The position numbers and the translations under genes are program-made. DNA of 64,000 bases from JAEWSN01 sp942493335 (lineage in GTDB: Bacteria; Bacillota; Clostridia; DSM-8532): NCBI GenBank assembly GCA_942493335.1, contig OW818693.1, positions 1,612,001 through 1,676,000 on the forward strand, read 5' to 3'. A model generated the notes under the pieces. The model had not been told where the DNA came from. It saw only the letters and a program-made list of their open reading frames with translations, and searched no databases. Position 1 is the first letter of the stretch, and the number at the start of each line of letters is the position of its first letter. Below, piece after piece: positions 24,857 through 33,887 of the stretch.

Positions 24857-26692
24857 CTACACCTCCTCCCTCACATAGCCGATCGCGAAGGCACCTCGTC
24901 CTGCATTCATCGCAACGACCGAGGATATCGCATCGATGCAGACGGGTGGTTTTCCGATCACTGCCTCTGCCTGTTTACGGAAATCCATCAGAACCTCCGG
25001 ATCATCCGCATGGACAAGCCCCCAGGACCGAATACCAAAGGCTGCCACATCCGCCTTCACCTGACGCAACATGCGGCGAACCGCACTTCTTCGCGTGAAG
25101 GTCTTTGCCCAAACGATCCCTTTCCCCGACGGGTCGATCGAAACGACAGGCTTCAGTTTCAACAGGCTGAGGACCAGCCCCTGCACCCTTGAAACGCGAC
25201 CGCCTTTCAACATGAACTTCAACGTATCGACGCTGACGAAAATCCGGGTATTGGCGGCCATGGCTTCAACCGCTGCCGCCACATCGTCCAGACCCAGTCC
25301 CTTTTCAGCGAGCCGTACGGCTTCCAGAACAAGAAGTCCTTCTGCGACGGAGTTTTGACGTGTATCCAGAACCCGGATTCTTTTTCCGCCCACGGAAAGG
25401 CGTTCCGCCACCAAAGTGGCCTGATGGAACAGTCCGCTCATGTGGGAGGAGACAAACACGCCGATGACTTCATCATAATGCGCGAGAAGAAAGGAAAAGA
25501 TCCGTTCCATGGCGGCCTGCGTCGGCTGCGCGCTCGTCGGATGCATTGCAAGCGTATCCACCTCCCGATAAAACCTGGATGGCGTCATTGTCACTTTGTC
25601 CAGATAAGCCGTTCCATCCTGAATGACATTGACCGGGATGACCATCACCTGCGCCTCCTGCAGCATGGAAGCCGGTATGTCCGCAATGGAATCCGTTACA
25701 ATCCCGACCCGGTTCCTGCGGTGGACGGCAATCGACTGCTGAAGCACCATATCATCGGCCTTGTGGGAAACCAGGGTTCCCATCCGTGTCAAACGTTCCG
25801 CGACCTGTTCCGGATCTCCGGCATGCAGATGAATATGGAGCAGGGGAAATTCCCAGGTCACGACCAGAGAGTCGCCCTGCCCTTCGAGCAGGGATTTCAC
25901 GGACCCCACCGGATCAATGGCTCCCCCCGGATTTTCCTCCACTTGCAGGATGAACTGGCAACACCACCGGAAGGTGATATCAGCTTCCAAAAGCGCCACA
26001 TGAGCAGGCTCTTCTTCCGATACGGTGGCCATGTGCTCCGTTCCGGGACCCGTGATGTTCCGGACACGGTTGAGAATCCCTTCGAGAAACAGAAGAAAGC
26101 CTTTGGCTCCGGAGTCCACCACATTGTTGTCACGAAGAACCTTCATCATGGTGCGGGTCTGTTCGACAATGATCTTGGCCCGCTGGACGGATCTGGCGAA
26201 CCAGGCCTCGAGACTCTCCTGGACAGGCACCCGCTTGAGTTCTTCCGTCCACTCCCGCATGACGGTCAGGATCGTTCCCTCCTTGGGATTTCCGACCGCT
26301 CGGTAGGCATACCGGACCGCCTGAGCGGATGATTCTGCAAACTCCTGCATCGTGATTTCATCCTTGTGCCGGACGGATTCGGCAAATCCATGCAGGAACT
26401 CCGCGAAAATCATGCCGGAATTGCCATAAGCGTTTTCAACGGCTGCACGGGAAATGGAAGCCATGGTGCTGCCGACAGCCTCGCTGCGTTCCGCCTTGGT
26501 GATGATGGTACGCATGGTCAGGGCGAGATTGGTCCCGGTATCTCCGTCCGCAACCGGAAAAACGTTGATCCGGTTGAGATGGCGCTCGTTGAGGATGATG
26601 TTTCCGGCGCCTGAAACAATATAGTCATATAGGTGGGTTCCATCGATGAGAATGGGATTGGGATGGGACCCGCCGTTTTCCGCAAGGGTCAT
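24857..26692 (-). CDS. DhaL (DAK2) - DegV fusion, fatty acid kinase-like
   Basis: The 611-residue protein joins two parts that are usually separate. An N-terminal DhaL/DAK2 domain (about 10-200) has the nucleotide/magnesium motif NVFPVADGDTGTNL and a GNSGMI loop. A middle region follows, and a C-terminal DegV domain (about 325-605) has VTDSIADIPASML, the SSHMSGLFHQA loop and LKGGRVSR. In FakA/FakB, DhaL-bearing FakA phosphorylates fatty acids presented by DegV-like FakB, so this fusion may be a one-chain fatty acid kinase. GATGGAGGAACC precedes the start at 26692. The DUF1295 gene follows directly, consistent with lipid metabolism. Confidence 0.9.
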   Translation of the reverse strand: MTLAENGGSHPNPILIDGTHLYDYIVSGAGNIILNERHLNRINVFPVADGDTGTNLALTMRTIITKAERSEAVGSTMASISRAAVENAYGNSGMIFAEFLHGFAESVRHKDEITMQEFAESSAQAVRYAYRAVGNPKEGTILTVMREWTEELKRVPVQESLEAWFARSVQRAKIIVEQTRTMMKVLRDNNVVDSGAKGFLLFLEGILNRVRNITGPGTEHMATVSEEEPAHVALLEADITFRWCCQFILQVEENPGGAIDPVGSVKSLLEGQGDSLVVTWEFPLLHIHLHAGDPEQVAERLTRMGTLVSHKADDMVLQQSIAVHRRNRVGIVTDSIADIPASMLQEAQVMVIPVNVIQDGTAYLDKVTMTPSRFYREVDTLAMHPTSAQPTQAAMERIFSFLLAHYDEVIGVFVSSHMSGLFHQATLVAERLSVGGKRIRVLDTRQNSVAEGLLVLEAVRLAEKGLGLDDVAAAVEAMAANTRIFVSVDTLKFMLKGGRVSRVQGLVLSLLKLKPVVSIDPSGKGIVWAKTFTRRSAVRRMLRQVKADVAAFGIRSWGLVHADDPEVLMDFRKQAEAVIGKPPVCIDAISSVVAMNAGRGAFAIGYVREEV

Positions 26693-27033
26693 GGTTCCTC
26701 CATCTGAACGGTCGCAAGCAGCCGGATCGGCCGTACCGCCCAATTTTCAATATACTTGTATCTACCCCATCAGCCGATCCCATATGCAACTGGACTTGTT
26801 TGAATTTCTCAGATAATCATTCATTTCTTCTCTTTCCGCATTCTCATCCGCTTCTCATGGAATTCTCATGCCGGCATGCCATACTGGGAAGACAGCGGAA
26901 GTGCCCGTGCGTATCATCATCATCGGAGCAAACCGGATGTCCGGGCGGACATCAGCATCATCTCAACAACACCGAAGCAGCGAGGATGTCAGGACAGACA
27001 TCCGCATCCGGAAACACCGGAGGAGGAGACCCT
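26693..27033. other. Divergent region upstream of pspC with two inverted repeats
   Basis: The 341-bp region lies between the divergent DhaL-DegV and pspC genes. Two related inverted repeats, GATGTCC-GGGC-GGACATC (26936-26953) and GGATGTC-N6-GACATCC (26984-27003), stand 48 bp apart just before the pspC ribosome binding site. They may be operators. I could not assign promoter boxes with confidence. Confidence 0.5.
26936..27003. promoter_or_regulatory. Paired GGATGTC/GACATCC inverted repeats before pspC
   Basis: Two imperfectly identical dyads with 7-bp arms (26936-26942/26947-26953 and 26984-26990/26997-27003) are spaced 48 bp centre to centre, close to integral DNA turns, suiting cooperative binding of a dimeric regulator. 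The regulator is unknown. Confidence 0.45.
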
Positions 27034-27222
27034 ATGCAAGGACAACTGTATCGTTCGAGACTCAACAGAAAGATCGGCGGCGTTTGCGGCGGATTGGCCG
27101 ATTATTTCAAGTTCGACGCCACCATTCTCCGCCTGATCTGGGCCATTTCCATCCTGTTCTTTGGCACGGGACTCCTGGTCTATCTCATTGCCTGGGCCAT
27201 TCTGCCGGAGGCTCCGTTCTGA
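27034..27222 (+). CDS. PspC domain protein
   Basis: The 62-residue protein is a single PspC domain: a basic start (YRSRLNRKIGGVCGGLADYF) followed by one hydrophobic segment, ISILFFGTGLLVYLIAWAILP. PspC domains occur in phage-shock and envelope-stress responses of the cytoplasmic membrane. A strong GGAGGAGGAG site precedes the ATG at 27034; the longer upstream frame is not supported. A hairpin terminator follows, so it is a single-gene unit. Confidence 0.92.
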   Translation: MQGQLYRSRLNRKIGGVCGGLADYFKFDATILRLIWAISILFFGTGLLVYLIAWAILPEAPF

Positions 27223-27250
27223 TGAAACTTCCACGAACCGCTCTTCAGGG

Positions 27251-27274
27251 AAACCCGCTTCGGCGGGTTTTCTT
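27251..27274 (+). terminator. pspC terminator
   Basis: AAACCCGC-TTCG-GCGGGTTT (27251-27270) is a perfect 8-bp stem with a stable TTCG loop, followed by TCTT. Confidence 0.85.
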
Positions 27275-27371
27275 GCGCGCGGATCTTTCTCGCAGGTTCG
27301 CCTGTTGTTCATACAGTCTGCCGGTTCATTTCCGTCCCGCCATCAAAGCCGATCAATCTCCAATTCCTGCA

Positions 27372-27400
27372 TTGAAACCGTCCTGCATATCGCTTAAAAT
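27372..27400 (+). promoter_or_regulatory. Promoter of the second chemoreceptor gene
   Basis: TTGAAA (27372-27377) and TAAAAT (27395-27400) are separated by 17 bp. The implied 5-prime leader of about 140 nt precedes the chemoreceptor ATG at 27549. Confidence 0.6.
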
Positions 27401-27548
27401 TGTTGAGGTGACGTCCATGCGACATTGCACTGATGCGGACTTCCGATGATTGCTCCTTCCATTCGCCCGAACGGATCGCAACAATGGATGAAACAAGTGG
27501 AATGAGCGTTTATCAACCAAAACGAACAAATCCCCCGCAGGAGGTATT

Positions 27549-29078
27549 ATGCAGAAAAATTCGCTGCTCGCGGCAAACGAGCAGGACGCCAATCGTTTCG
27601 CGGCACGGGTCATGCTGTCCACTGTGTCCATTGTGGCTATTGTATACCTGTTGGACATCATCGGCATCTTCACCGTTCCCATCGGGGTCATGACCTTCGC
27701 CATGGGCGTTTCCGCCCTTTTGCTGGTATTGCCGTTGCTCCTGACCTATGGCTTCGGCCTGAAGGCTGCATGGGTCAAATACGTCGTCGTCACGGCGGCG
27801 GCGCTCATGCCGGCACTGACGGAAGTCTACCTGACCTGGCACGCCATCGTCATTTTTGTCTACCCCTTGGTCGTCGCTTCCCTGTACTTCAACCGCAGAC
27901 TGAGCCTGTACACCATGTTCCTGACGCTTCTGCTGCAGGGTGGCGCACAAGCGCTCGCGTTCGGCGCCGGCGGTGTCGAGGACAAGAACCTGTCCACTTT
28001 TTCCGATGTTTTGATCTTTGCCATCGCCCCCCGTTCGCTGGAACTCATTGCACTTTCCCTCATTTTCATCGCTTTGTCCGGCCGAACGGCCAAATTGCTT
28101 GGAACGGCCCTCGGCGCCGAAGATCAGGCACTCCTGCTGGAAAAGGTCACTTCGGCATCCCGACAGGCAGGAGAGGTGTCCGCTGTTCTGGACGGCTCAG
28201 TCCGAAACCTGAAGTCCGTCGTCGAAGAAACATGCACCTCCCATGCACAAGTGGCGGCTGATGCAGGGGACGCGGCTGTAGGCGCCCGAAACACCCTGGA
28301 GCTCTCCGGTGATGCATCGCGCGGTGCAGCGGACATGTCCGCCGAACTGGAACAGGTTGCGCGGGATGGCATGGAGATCGCCACAGCGTCGGACAGTATG
28401 CGCAGTCTGGCGGATTCCGGCAATGCCAGCATGGCATCGGCGTCCGTAGAAATCCAGGCCATCGGAAAGGCAACAGATGAAAGCAGGGAGATCATCCTTC
28501 GGCTTTCCGATCGCTCCATGGAAATTGGACACATTGTGGAAACCATCACCGGCATCTCCACCCAGACCAACCTGCTTGCATTGAACGCAGCCATTGAAGC
28601 GGCACGCGCAGGCGAGCAAGGCAAGGGATTCGCCGTAGTGGCGGAGGAAATCCGAAAGCTGGCCTCGCAATCTCAGGAAGCCAGCAAGGACATCGCCGCC
28701 CTGATCGCCCAGGTTCTTGAAGACACGGAACAGGCGGTCGAAGCGATGGATCGCAGCACCACTACGGTAGAACGGGGCATGGGCGCAATCGACCGGGTCA
28801 GTTCCGCCTTCGGCAATCTCGCTGCTTCCAGCCACCAGATGAACGTGCATGTGAATGAAGTCAGCAACCGGGTTTCCAAGGTATCACAGACAGGCGAAAG
28901 CCTGGTCGGAATCGTGCGGAACATCGAAGAGGTGAACAAGACCAGCCTTGAGCGTATCAGCCGCATTGCAGGCGAAACGCAGGAGCAGCTCGCCCTGATG
29001 GAGCAGGTGTCGGAATCTGTCGCATCCATTGAGGGCATCACAGTCTCCTTGAACAGGACAATGTCCATGAAGGCATGA
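27549..29078 (+). CDS. Methyl-accepting chemotaxis protein with multi-pass membrane N-terminus
   Basis: This 509-residue chemoreceptor lacks a large extracellular domain. Residues about 15-180 form roughly six membrane segments, and the cytoplasmic part carries the conserved tip TQTNLLALNAAIEAARAGEQGKGFAVVAEEIRKLASQS (around residue 337). A HAMP domain is not evident. Such receptors probably sense membrane or intracellular signals (redox state, membrane energy). CAGGAGG precedes the ATG. Confidence 0.92.
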   Translation: MQKNSLLAANEQDANRFAARVMLSTVSIVAIVYLLDIIGIFTVPIGVMTFAMGVSALLLVLPLLLTYGFGLKAAWVKYVVVTAAALMPALTEVYLTWHAIVIFVYPLVVASLYFNRRLSLYTMFLTLLLQGGAQALAFGAGGVEDKNLSTFSDVLIFAIAPRSLELIALSLIFIALSGRTAKLLGTALGAEDQALLLEKVTSASRQAGEVSAVLDGSVRNLKSVVEETCTSHAQVAADAGDAAVGARNTLELSGDASRGAADMSAELEQVARDGMEIATASDSMRSLADSGNASMASASVEIQAIGKATDESREIILRLSDRSMEIGHIVETITGISTQTNLLALNAAIEAARAGEQGKGFAVVAEEIRKLASQSQEASKDIAALIAQVLEDTEQAVEAMDRSTTTVERGMGAIDRVSSAFGNLAASSHQMNVHVNEVSNRVSKVSQTGESLVGIVRNIEEVNKTSLERISRIAGETQEQLALMEQVSESVASIEGITVSLNRTMSMKA

Positions 29079-29175
29079 CAACGGAAACCGTCTTGCGACA
29101 TCGTGTGCCGGGTGGGATAATGATCATGCCGCCCGCGAATCGCTTCCAGCGAAAATGGGCCCGGAGGCTATGACA

Positions 29176-31191
29176 ATGGATTTTGTACGTGATTTCTCGC
29201 CCTTCGCTGAAATCGATTGCACCCTTACGGCTCCACACGATTTCCAGTCATGCGCCCTGACCTTCCCCTGCGATCTGGAGGGAATGATCGTCTGCCCGTC
29301 CAGTTCTCTGGCCGATGCAGGGGTCTGGAAAGAATCCCGCTTTCTTTGGTTTGACGCAGTCAACCAGGGCCCTCACTCCATGGCCCTCACCCTCTCCTTC
29401 TGGGACGTGGAAAACCGGACGGAAACACCTGATCTGGTTTCCACCATCGGCCTGTTGCCCGGGTTGGAAACACGGGTCACCTTTCCGCTCTCCGCACTGG
29501 ATTCACAGCACATGTTTCTATCCCGCACGCCCGGGAAACTGAAGACGGTCATTCATGGCAACAAGGTGCGCTCGCTTGCCCGCCTGGCCATCGGCAAAAA
29601 AAAGTGTTCCGACGGACAAAGCCTGCAGCTTTCCAATCTGCACCTGTCTTCTGATGAACCGTCCTATCCCCTGCCGGATCGCGCGTTGATCGATGAACTC
29701 GGCCAATGGACCGGGAGCATCTGGCCCGGAAAAACCACAGATGCGGCCGCTCTAAAAGAGACCTTGGCCGCCAGGCTGGAGGAAGCCAAAGAAGCCTCCT
29801 TCTTCCCGGACTGGACGAAGACAGGCGCCTGGCAGGAAAAACGTTTCAAGGCTTCAGGCTTCTTCCGCACCCAGCATGACGGCACACGCTGGTGGCTTGC
29901 GGACCCTGATGGATATGCGTTCTACAGCGCCGGGGTGGACTGCGTGGGTCCGGGCGACAGCTGCAATACGACAGGCATCGAAACCCTCTGCCATTCTCTT
30001 CCCGACAAGGAAGGCCCCTATGCGGACGCCTGGAACAACTCGCGGCACATGGGCCTCGCTAAAGCTGCGCTCTTCAACCATGCCATCGCCAATCTCATTC
30101 GCGTTTTCGGCGAAGGCTGGCGGGATGTCTGGGTCCGCATGACCCGTGCGAACCTGGTCAGATGGGGTTTCAATACCGTCGGGAACTGGTCCAGCCCAGA
30201 CTTCACGCGCGTCGCCGCGCTTCCTTATGTTTTCCCGATGCAGGGATTCCCCACGACGGAAATCCGCATCTTCCGAGACTTTCCGGATGTATTCAGCCCG
30301 GCCTACGAAGAGAACGCAGCGCGGTTTGCCCAACAGATGGACAGTCTGAAGGAAGATCGCAATCTCATCGGCTATTTCCTGCGGAACGAGCCTGAATGGG
30401 CCTTCATCAAGGAATTGGTCATCGCCGAGGAACTTCTGGAAACGGATTTCCCGACAGACAGCCGTGAAGCACTGATCCGCTTCTTGTCCGAACGGTACCA
30501 GAACGATGTGATACAATTAAGTACGGCCTGGAACCGTGCATTCGACTCCTTCGAGGCTTTACGCAGGCCCGTTCTGAAGGCAGCAAGGCTTTCGTCGCAG
30601 GCTGCGGCGGACCTGCGGGACTTCTCCCGGATCCTGGTGGACCGGTATGTCCGGATTCCCAGTGAATGCGTGCGCAAGATCGACCCGAACCACCTCAACC
30701 TTGGCATGCGTTACGGCTACATTTCCAGCGAGGATCTTCTGGCTGGGAGCGACTGCTTCGATGTGTTCTCCATCAACTGTTATGATGTGAATCCCGGCGA
30801 TGCCATCGAAAAGGCAGGCCGCATGACCAACAAGCCGGTGATGATCGGTGAATTCCATTTCGGCGGACTGGACAGGGGGCTTTCGGCAACCGGCATCCGA
30901 GGCGCAGCGAATCAGACGGAACGCGGTCTTGCCTACCGCCATTATGCAGAACAGGCCGCTGCCAGTCCATTCTGTGTCGGTGTCCACTATTTCCAGTATA
31001 ACGATCAACCGACACTGGGCCGTTTTGACGGCGAGAACTACAACATCGGGCTGGTGGATGTCTGTCAAGAGCCGCATCGGGAATTCCTGCGCGGGGTCCT
31101 CGACTGCCACCGGAACCTGTACCGTGTGGCGACCGGTGAAATGGCGCCGACCCCTGCGGAAGGGAAACTCATCCACCCCATCTTTTACTGA
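29176..31191 (+). CDS. Clan GH-A glycoside hydrolase, agarase/beta-galactosidase-like
   Basis: The 671-residue protein has an N-terminal beta-sandwich part and a TIM barrel from about residue 225, opening with SGFFRTQHDGTRWWLADPDGYAFYSAGVD, a segment seen in GH50-type agarases and related enzymes. The catalytic acid/base is probably Glu405 in RNEPEW and the nucleophile Glu559 in MIGEFHFG, as in clan GH-A. There is no signal peptide, so it would act inside the cell on imported oligosaccharide. The start at 29176 has GGAGG eight bases upstream. The AAC(3)-like gene follows after 16 bases. The exact substrate, probably a beta-galactoside or similar, is unknown. Confidence 0.82.
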   Translation: MDFVRDFSPFAEIDCTLTAPHDFQSCALTFPCDLEGMIVCPSSSLADAGVWKESRFLWFDAVNQGPHSMALTLSFWDVENRTETPDLVSTIGLLPGLETRVTFPLSALDSQHMFLSRTPGKLKTVIHGNKVRSLARLAIGKKKCSDGQSLQLSNLHLSSDEPSYPLPDRALIDELGQWTGSIWPGKTTDAAALKETLAARLEEAKEASFFPDWTKTGAWQEKRFKASGFFRTQHDGTRWWLADPDGYAFYSAGVDCVGPGDSCNTTGIETLCHSLPDKEGPYADAWNNSRHMGLAKAALFNHAIANLIRVFGEGWRDVWVRMTRANLVRWGFNTVGNWSSPDFTRVAALPYVFPMQGFPTTEIRIFRDFPDVFSPAYEENAARFAQQMDSLKEDRNLIGYFLRNEPEWAFIKELVIAEELLETDFPTDSREALIRFLSERYQNDVIQLSTAWNRAFDSFEALRRPVLKAARLSSQAAADLRDFSRILVDRYVRIPSECVRKIDPNHLNLGMRYGYISSEDLLAGSDCFDVFSINCYDVNPGDAIEKAGRMTNKPVMIGEFHFGGLDRGLSATGIRGAANQTERGLAYRHYAEQAAASPFCVGVHYFQYNDQPTLGRFDGENYNIGLVDVCQEPHREFLRGVLDCHRNLYRVATGEMAPTPAEGKLIHPIFY

Positions 31192-31207
31192 GTGCGGAGG
31201 AAATCGC

Positions 31208-32002
31208 ATGCATGACAGACAATCTCTCGTGAAGAATTTATCCGCTCTGGCCATCCCCACCGACGGCACACTGCTCGTCCACTCTTCGATGAAAGCGATC
31301 GGCGAGGTGGTTGGCGGTGCGGAAACCGTATTGGATGCCTTGTCCGAATACATGGCCGAAGGACTGCTTGTTCTGCCGACCCACACCTGGGACCGGATCA
31401 ACGCGCAGCAGCCGGTCTATTCCGTGACGGATACCGCCAGCTGCGTGGGCATCCTTCCGGAGCTCTTCCGCAAGAGAACAGGCGTCATCCGCTCCCACCA
31501 TCCCACGCATTCCGTCGCTGCACTGGGGCGTGATGCCGCCGCCTATACGGAAGGCGATGAATACTTCAATACGCCCTGCCATCGGAACGGCCCCTGGGGA
31601 AGGTTGTTGGACCGACGCGCCACAATCCTCTTCATTGGTGCGGATCTCACAAAAAACACCTACATGCATGGCGTGGAGGAATGGCTTCAAATACCGGAAA
31701 ACCTGACGGATTTCCAGGAAATGCTCTATTCGCGGAAAGCGGATGGCGCGGTTGTACCGGTGGCACAATACCGTCATAAGGGTTCCCGTTCCGAATGCTT
31801 CGACAAGATGGAAGAAATCTTTCTTGAAAATGGAGCCATGCGGCTCGGACGTTTCGGCGATGCCACAGTCCGCGTCTGTGATGTGGTCCGCCTGACGGAA
31901 ATCCTCATGGTCATGCTGAACCGGAATCCTTGGCTTTTCGCGGATGACAGACCTGTGGACAGGAATCTTTACCCCATGTACTGCAGCAAGCCTTCCGATT
32001 GA
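31208..32002 (+). CDS. AAC(3) family N-acetyltransferase
   Basis: The 264-residue enzyme matches the aminoglycoside 3-N-acetyltransferase family: LLVHSSMKAIGEVVGGAETVLDAL at the N-terminus, LPTHTWD, VGILPELFRKRTGVIRSHHPTHSVAALG, and the TYMHGVEEW segment with conserved histidine. Members acetylate amino groups with acetyl-CoA, and some act on substrates other than drugs. Here it lies 16 bp after a glycoside hydrolase gene with GCGGAGGAAATC as ribosome binding site, so a role on amino sugars is as likely as antibiotic resistance. Confidence 0.9.
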   Translation: MHDRQSLVKNLSALAIPTDGTLLVHSSMKAIGEVVGGAETVLDALSEYMAEGLLVLPTHTWDRINAQQPVYSVTDTASCVGILPELFRKRTGVIRSHHPTHSVAALGRDAAAYTEGDEYFNTPCHRNGPWGRLLDRRATILFIGADLTKNTYMHGVEEWLQIPENLTDFQEMLYSRKADGAVVPVAQYRHKGSRSECFDKMEEIFLENGAMRLGRFGDATVRVCDVVRLTEILMVMLNRNPWLFADDRPVDRNLYPMYCSKPSD

Positions 32003-32151
32003 TATCGGTTGCGAACCGCAGGTTCAGACAGCTTGCAGGATTGCTGCTTTTACTTGTCGCTCCGTATCTACCGCTCCATCTCTATTGCTCCGATCCACCC
32101 GGAGGATAAGCGGACCGCTATTTTTCCTGCACAAAGATTTTACAGGCAGGC

Positions 32152-32179
32152 TTGTCATCCTTTCCGTTTTGGGTAAATA
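32152..32179 (+). promoter_or_regulatory. Promoter of the ankyrin-repeat gene
   Basis: TTGTCA (32152-32157) and TAAATA (32174-32179) are spaced 16 bp, 26 bp before the ATG at 32206. Confidence 0.45.
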
Positions 32180-32205
32180 CCAAGGAGAAAGGCGGGTGAG
32201 GATGC

Positions 32206-32709
32206 ATGTTCGAATTGTCCGTTTTTTTTCAAGCCATAGAAGACAACCACCCGACACATGTGCGGGAAGCTTTGCGCGCACATCCGGAAATGGTGATGTC
32301 CGAATCGGCCCAGGGCTTGCTCCCCCTGGTTCTTGCCAGTCATTACGGATTCAGGGAAATCGTCGACCTGCTCCTGACACACGGAGCGGACGTAAACTGT
32401 ATGTCACATTCCAGGCTTCCGTTCTTTCCTTCGAACACACCCTTGCATGCCGCCATCGAAGGCAAGAATGATCCGGTCGTCATCCTCAAGCTCCTGAATG
32501 CAGGTGCGCGTATGGACATCCTTGACAGCAACGGTTGCCTGCCTCTGCATGTCGCCGCGCTCAAGGACAGACCCGAGGTCATCGGCCTGTTGCTGGAACA
32601 TGGCGCCTCCCCGGATGCGACGACCGCAAATGGGGAAACCGCCCTGCACATTGCGGAACGGGCCGACAGGGTGGACATCGCAGCCATCCTGAAGCGCGAA
32701 CGCCCATGA
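32206..32709 (+). CDS. Ankyrin repeat protein
   Basis: The 167-residue protein consists of about four ankyrin repeats with the usual consensus: GLLPLVLASHYGFREIVDLLLTHGADVN, NTPLHAAIEGKNDPVVILKLLNAGARMD, GCLPLHVAALKDRPEVIGLLLEHGASPD and GETALHIAERADRVDIAAIL. There is no signal peptide or other domain. It is probably an intracellular protein-binding scaffold; its partner is not evident. It has its own promoter and terminator. Confidence 0.93.
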   Translation: MFELSVFFQAIEDNHPTHVREALRAHPEMVMSESAQGLLPLVLASHYGFREIVDLLLTHGADVNCMSHSRLPFFPSNTPLHAAIEGKNDPVVILKLLNAGARMDILDSNGCLPLHVAALKDRPEVIGLLLEHGASPDATTANGETALHIAERADRVDIAAILKRERP

Positions 32710-32736
32710 CACAGTGCCATTCCCGGCCACAACACA

Positions 32737-32770
32737 AAGGACATCCCGCATTGGGGATGTCCTTCGTTTT
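32737..32770 (+). terminator. Terminator between ankyrin gene and GH130 gene
   Basis: AAGGACATCCC (32737-32747) pairs perfectly with GGGATGTCCTT (32754-32764), followed by CGTTTT. It can serve the rightward ankyrin gene and, as the stem is symmetrical, also the leftward mannoside operon. Confidence 0.8.
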
Positions 32771-32811
32771 CAAGTTCTTCCTGCGAACACTTGATGTTTC
32801 GGGTTCTTGTC

Positions 32812-33792
32812 CTACAGCACGGAATTTGCCTTCGTGAATGCGATCAACTCATCCACCTGCGTAAATGCGATACAAGTGACCGTGTCAGCGCCGCCGTAAT
32901 ACATGGCGATGCGTCCTGTGGCAGCGTCGCTCAGTGTGGCGCACGGGAATACGACGTTCGGCACGTCCCCGACACATTCATAATACTCACGCGGATTGAG
33001 GATGTACGGCTCTGTACGGTACAACACCTTCCAGGGCTCGTTGATGTCCAGCAGGGCGGAACCGACATGATAGACGAAACCGTTGCAGGAAGTCAGCACA
33101 CCGTGATAGATGAGCAGCCATCCTTCGGTGGTTTCAATCGGAATCGGGCCGGGTCCGATCTTCGTGCTCTGCCAGGAACCCCTGGGAGACATCACGTGGC
33201 GATGCGCGCCCCAGTACTTCATGTCCGGGCTCTCACTGAAGAAAATGTCGCCGAACGGCGTATGTCCGTTGTCGCTCGGGCGGCTCAGCATGGCGAACTT
33301 TCCATTGATCTTTCGTGGGAACATGACACCGTTCCGGTTGAAAGGCAGGAAGGCATTCTCCAGCTGATGGAAGTCTACGAAATCCTTCGTCCAGGCGATG
33401 CCTATGGTCGGGCCGTGGTATCCGTTGCACCAGGTCACATAATAGCGATCCTCGATGAAGCAGACACGGGGATCGTACGAGTAGTCGAACGCACCGATTT
33501 CCGCATCGTCACACTGCATTTTGATCGGCTGGGGATTGATGTTCCAGTTCACGGCATCCTTCGAGAAGCCGGCATGGATGCGCATGAAGCGGCCGGTATT
33601 GTCGCAACGGAATACGCCTGCGTAGCCATCCCCGAAAGGGACAACGGCACTGTTGAAGATGCTGTTTGAGTCGGCCAGCTGATCCCGCTTGATGATGGGA
33701 TTTCCACTGTACCGCCACATGACGTTCCTGTCCCCCGCGGGACGATCTTCCCAGGGCATGCCTGGCAGGTTGTTACCGAGAATGGTGCTCAT
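32812..33792 (-). CDS. GH130 family beta-mannoside phosphorylase-like enzyme
   Basis: The 326-residue enzyme is a five-bladed propeller of family GH130. The typical segments are FNSAVVPFGDGYAGVFR, YSYDPRVCFIEDRYYVTW, the signature NRNGVMFPRKINGKFAMLSRPSD and GHTPFGDIF. GH130 enzymes phosphorolyse beta-1,2- or beta-1,4-mannosides to mannose 1-phosphate (some are hydrolases); which one cannot be told here. No signal peptide, so cytoplasmic. It is the last gene of the mannoside operon, 95 bp after the GH38 gene. A second GH130 lies at 46911-47927. Confidence 0.9.
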   Translation of the reverse strand: MSTILGNNLPGMPWEDRPAGDRNVMWRYSGNPIIKRDQLADSNSIFNSAVVPFGDGYAGVFRCDNTGRFMRIHAGFSKDAVNWNINPQPIKMQCDDAEIGAFDYSYDPRVCFIEDRYYVTWCNGYHGPTIGIAWTKDFVDFHQLENAFLPFNRNGVMFPRKINGKFAMLSRPSDNGHTPFGDIFFSESPDMKYWGAHRHVMSPRGSWQSTKIGPGPIPIETTEGWLLIYHGVLTSCNGFVYHVGSALLDINEPWKVLYRTEPYILNPREYYECVGDVPNVVFPCATLSDAATGRIAMYYGGADTVTCIAFTQVDELIAFTKANSVL

Positions 33793-33887
33793 GAGAGGCT
33801 CCTTTCGAATACAAGTGTCTCAACTACGCACAGGTCAGGAACAGGAAATCATCCCCGCTTCCCTGCGACTTTGCTTTCCGGTCTCCC

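Larger units (their letters stand above)
27223..27548. other. Spacer between pspC and the second chemoreceptor gene
   Basis: The 326-bp spacer holds the pspC terminator (27251-27274) and the promoter of the next gene (27372-27400). No further gene was seen. Confidence 0.6.
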
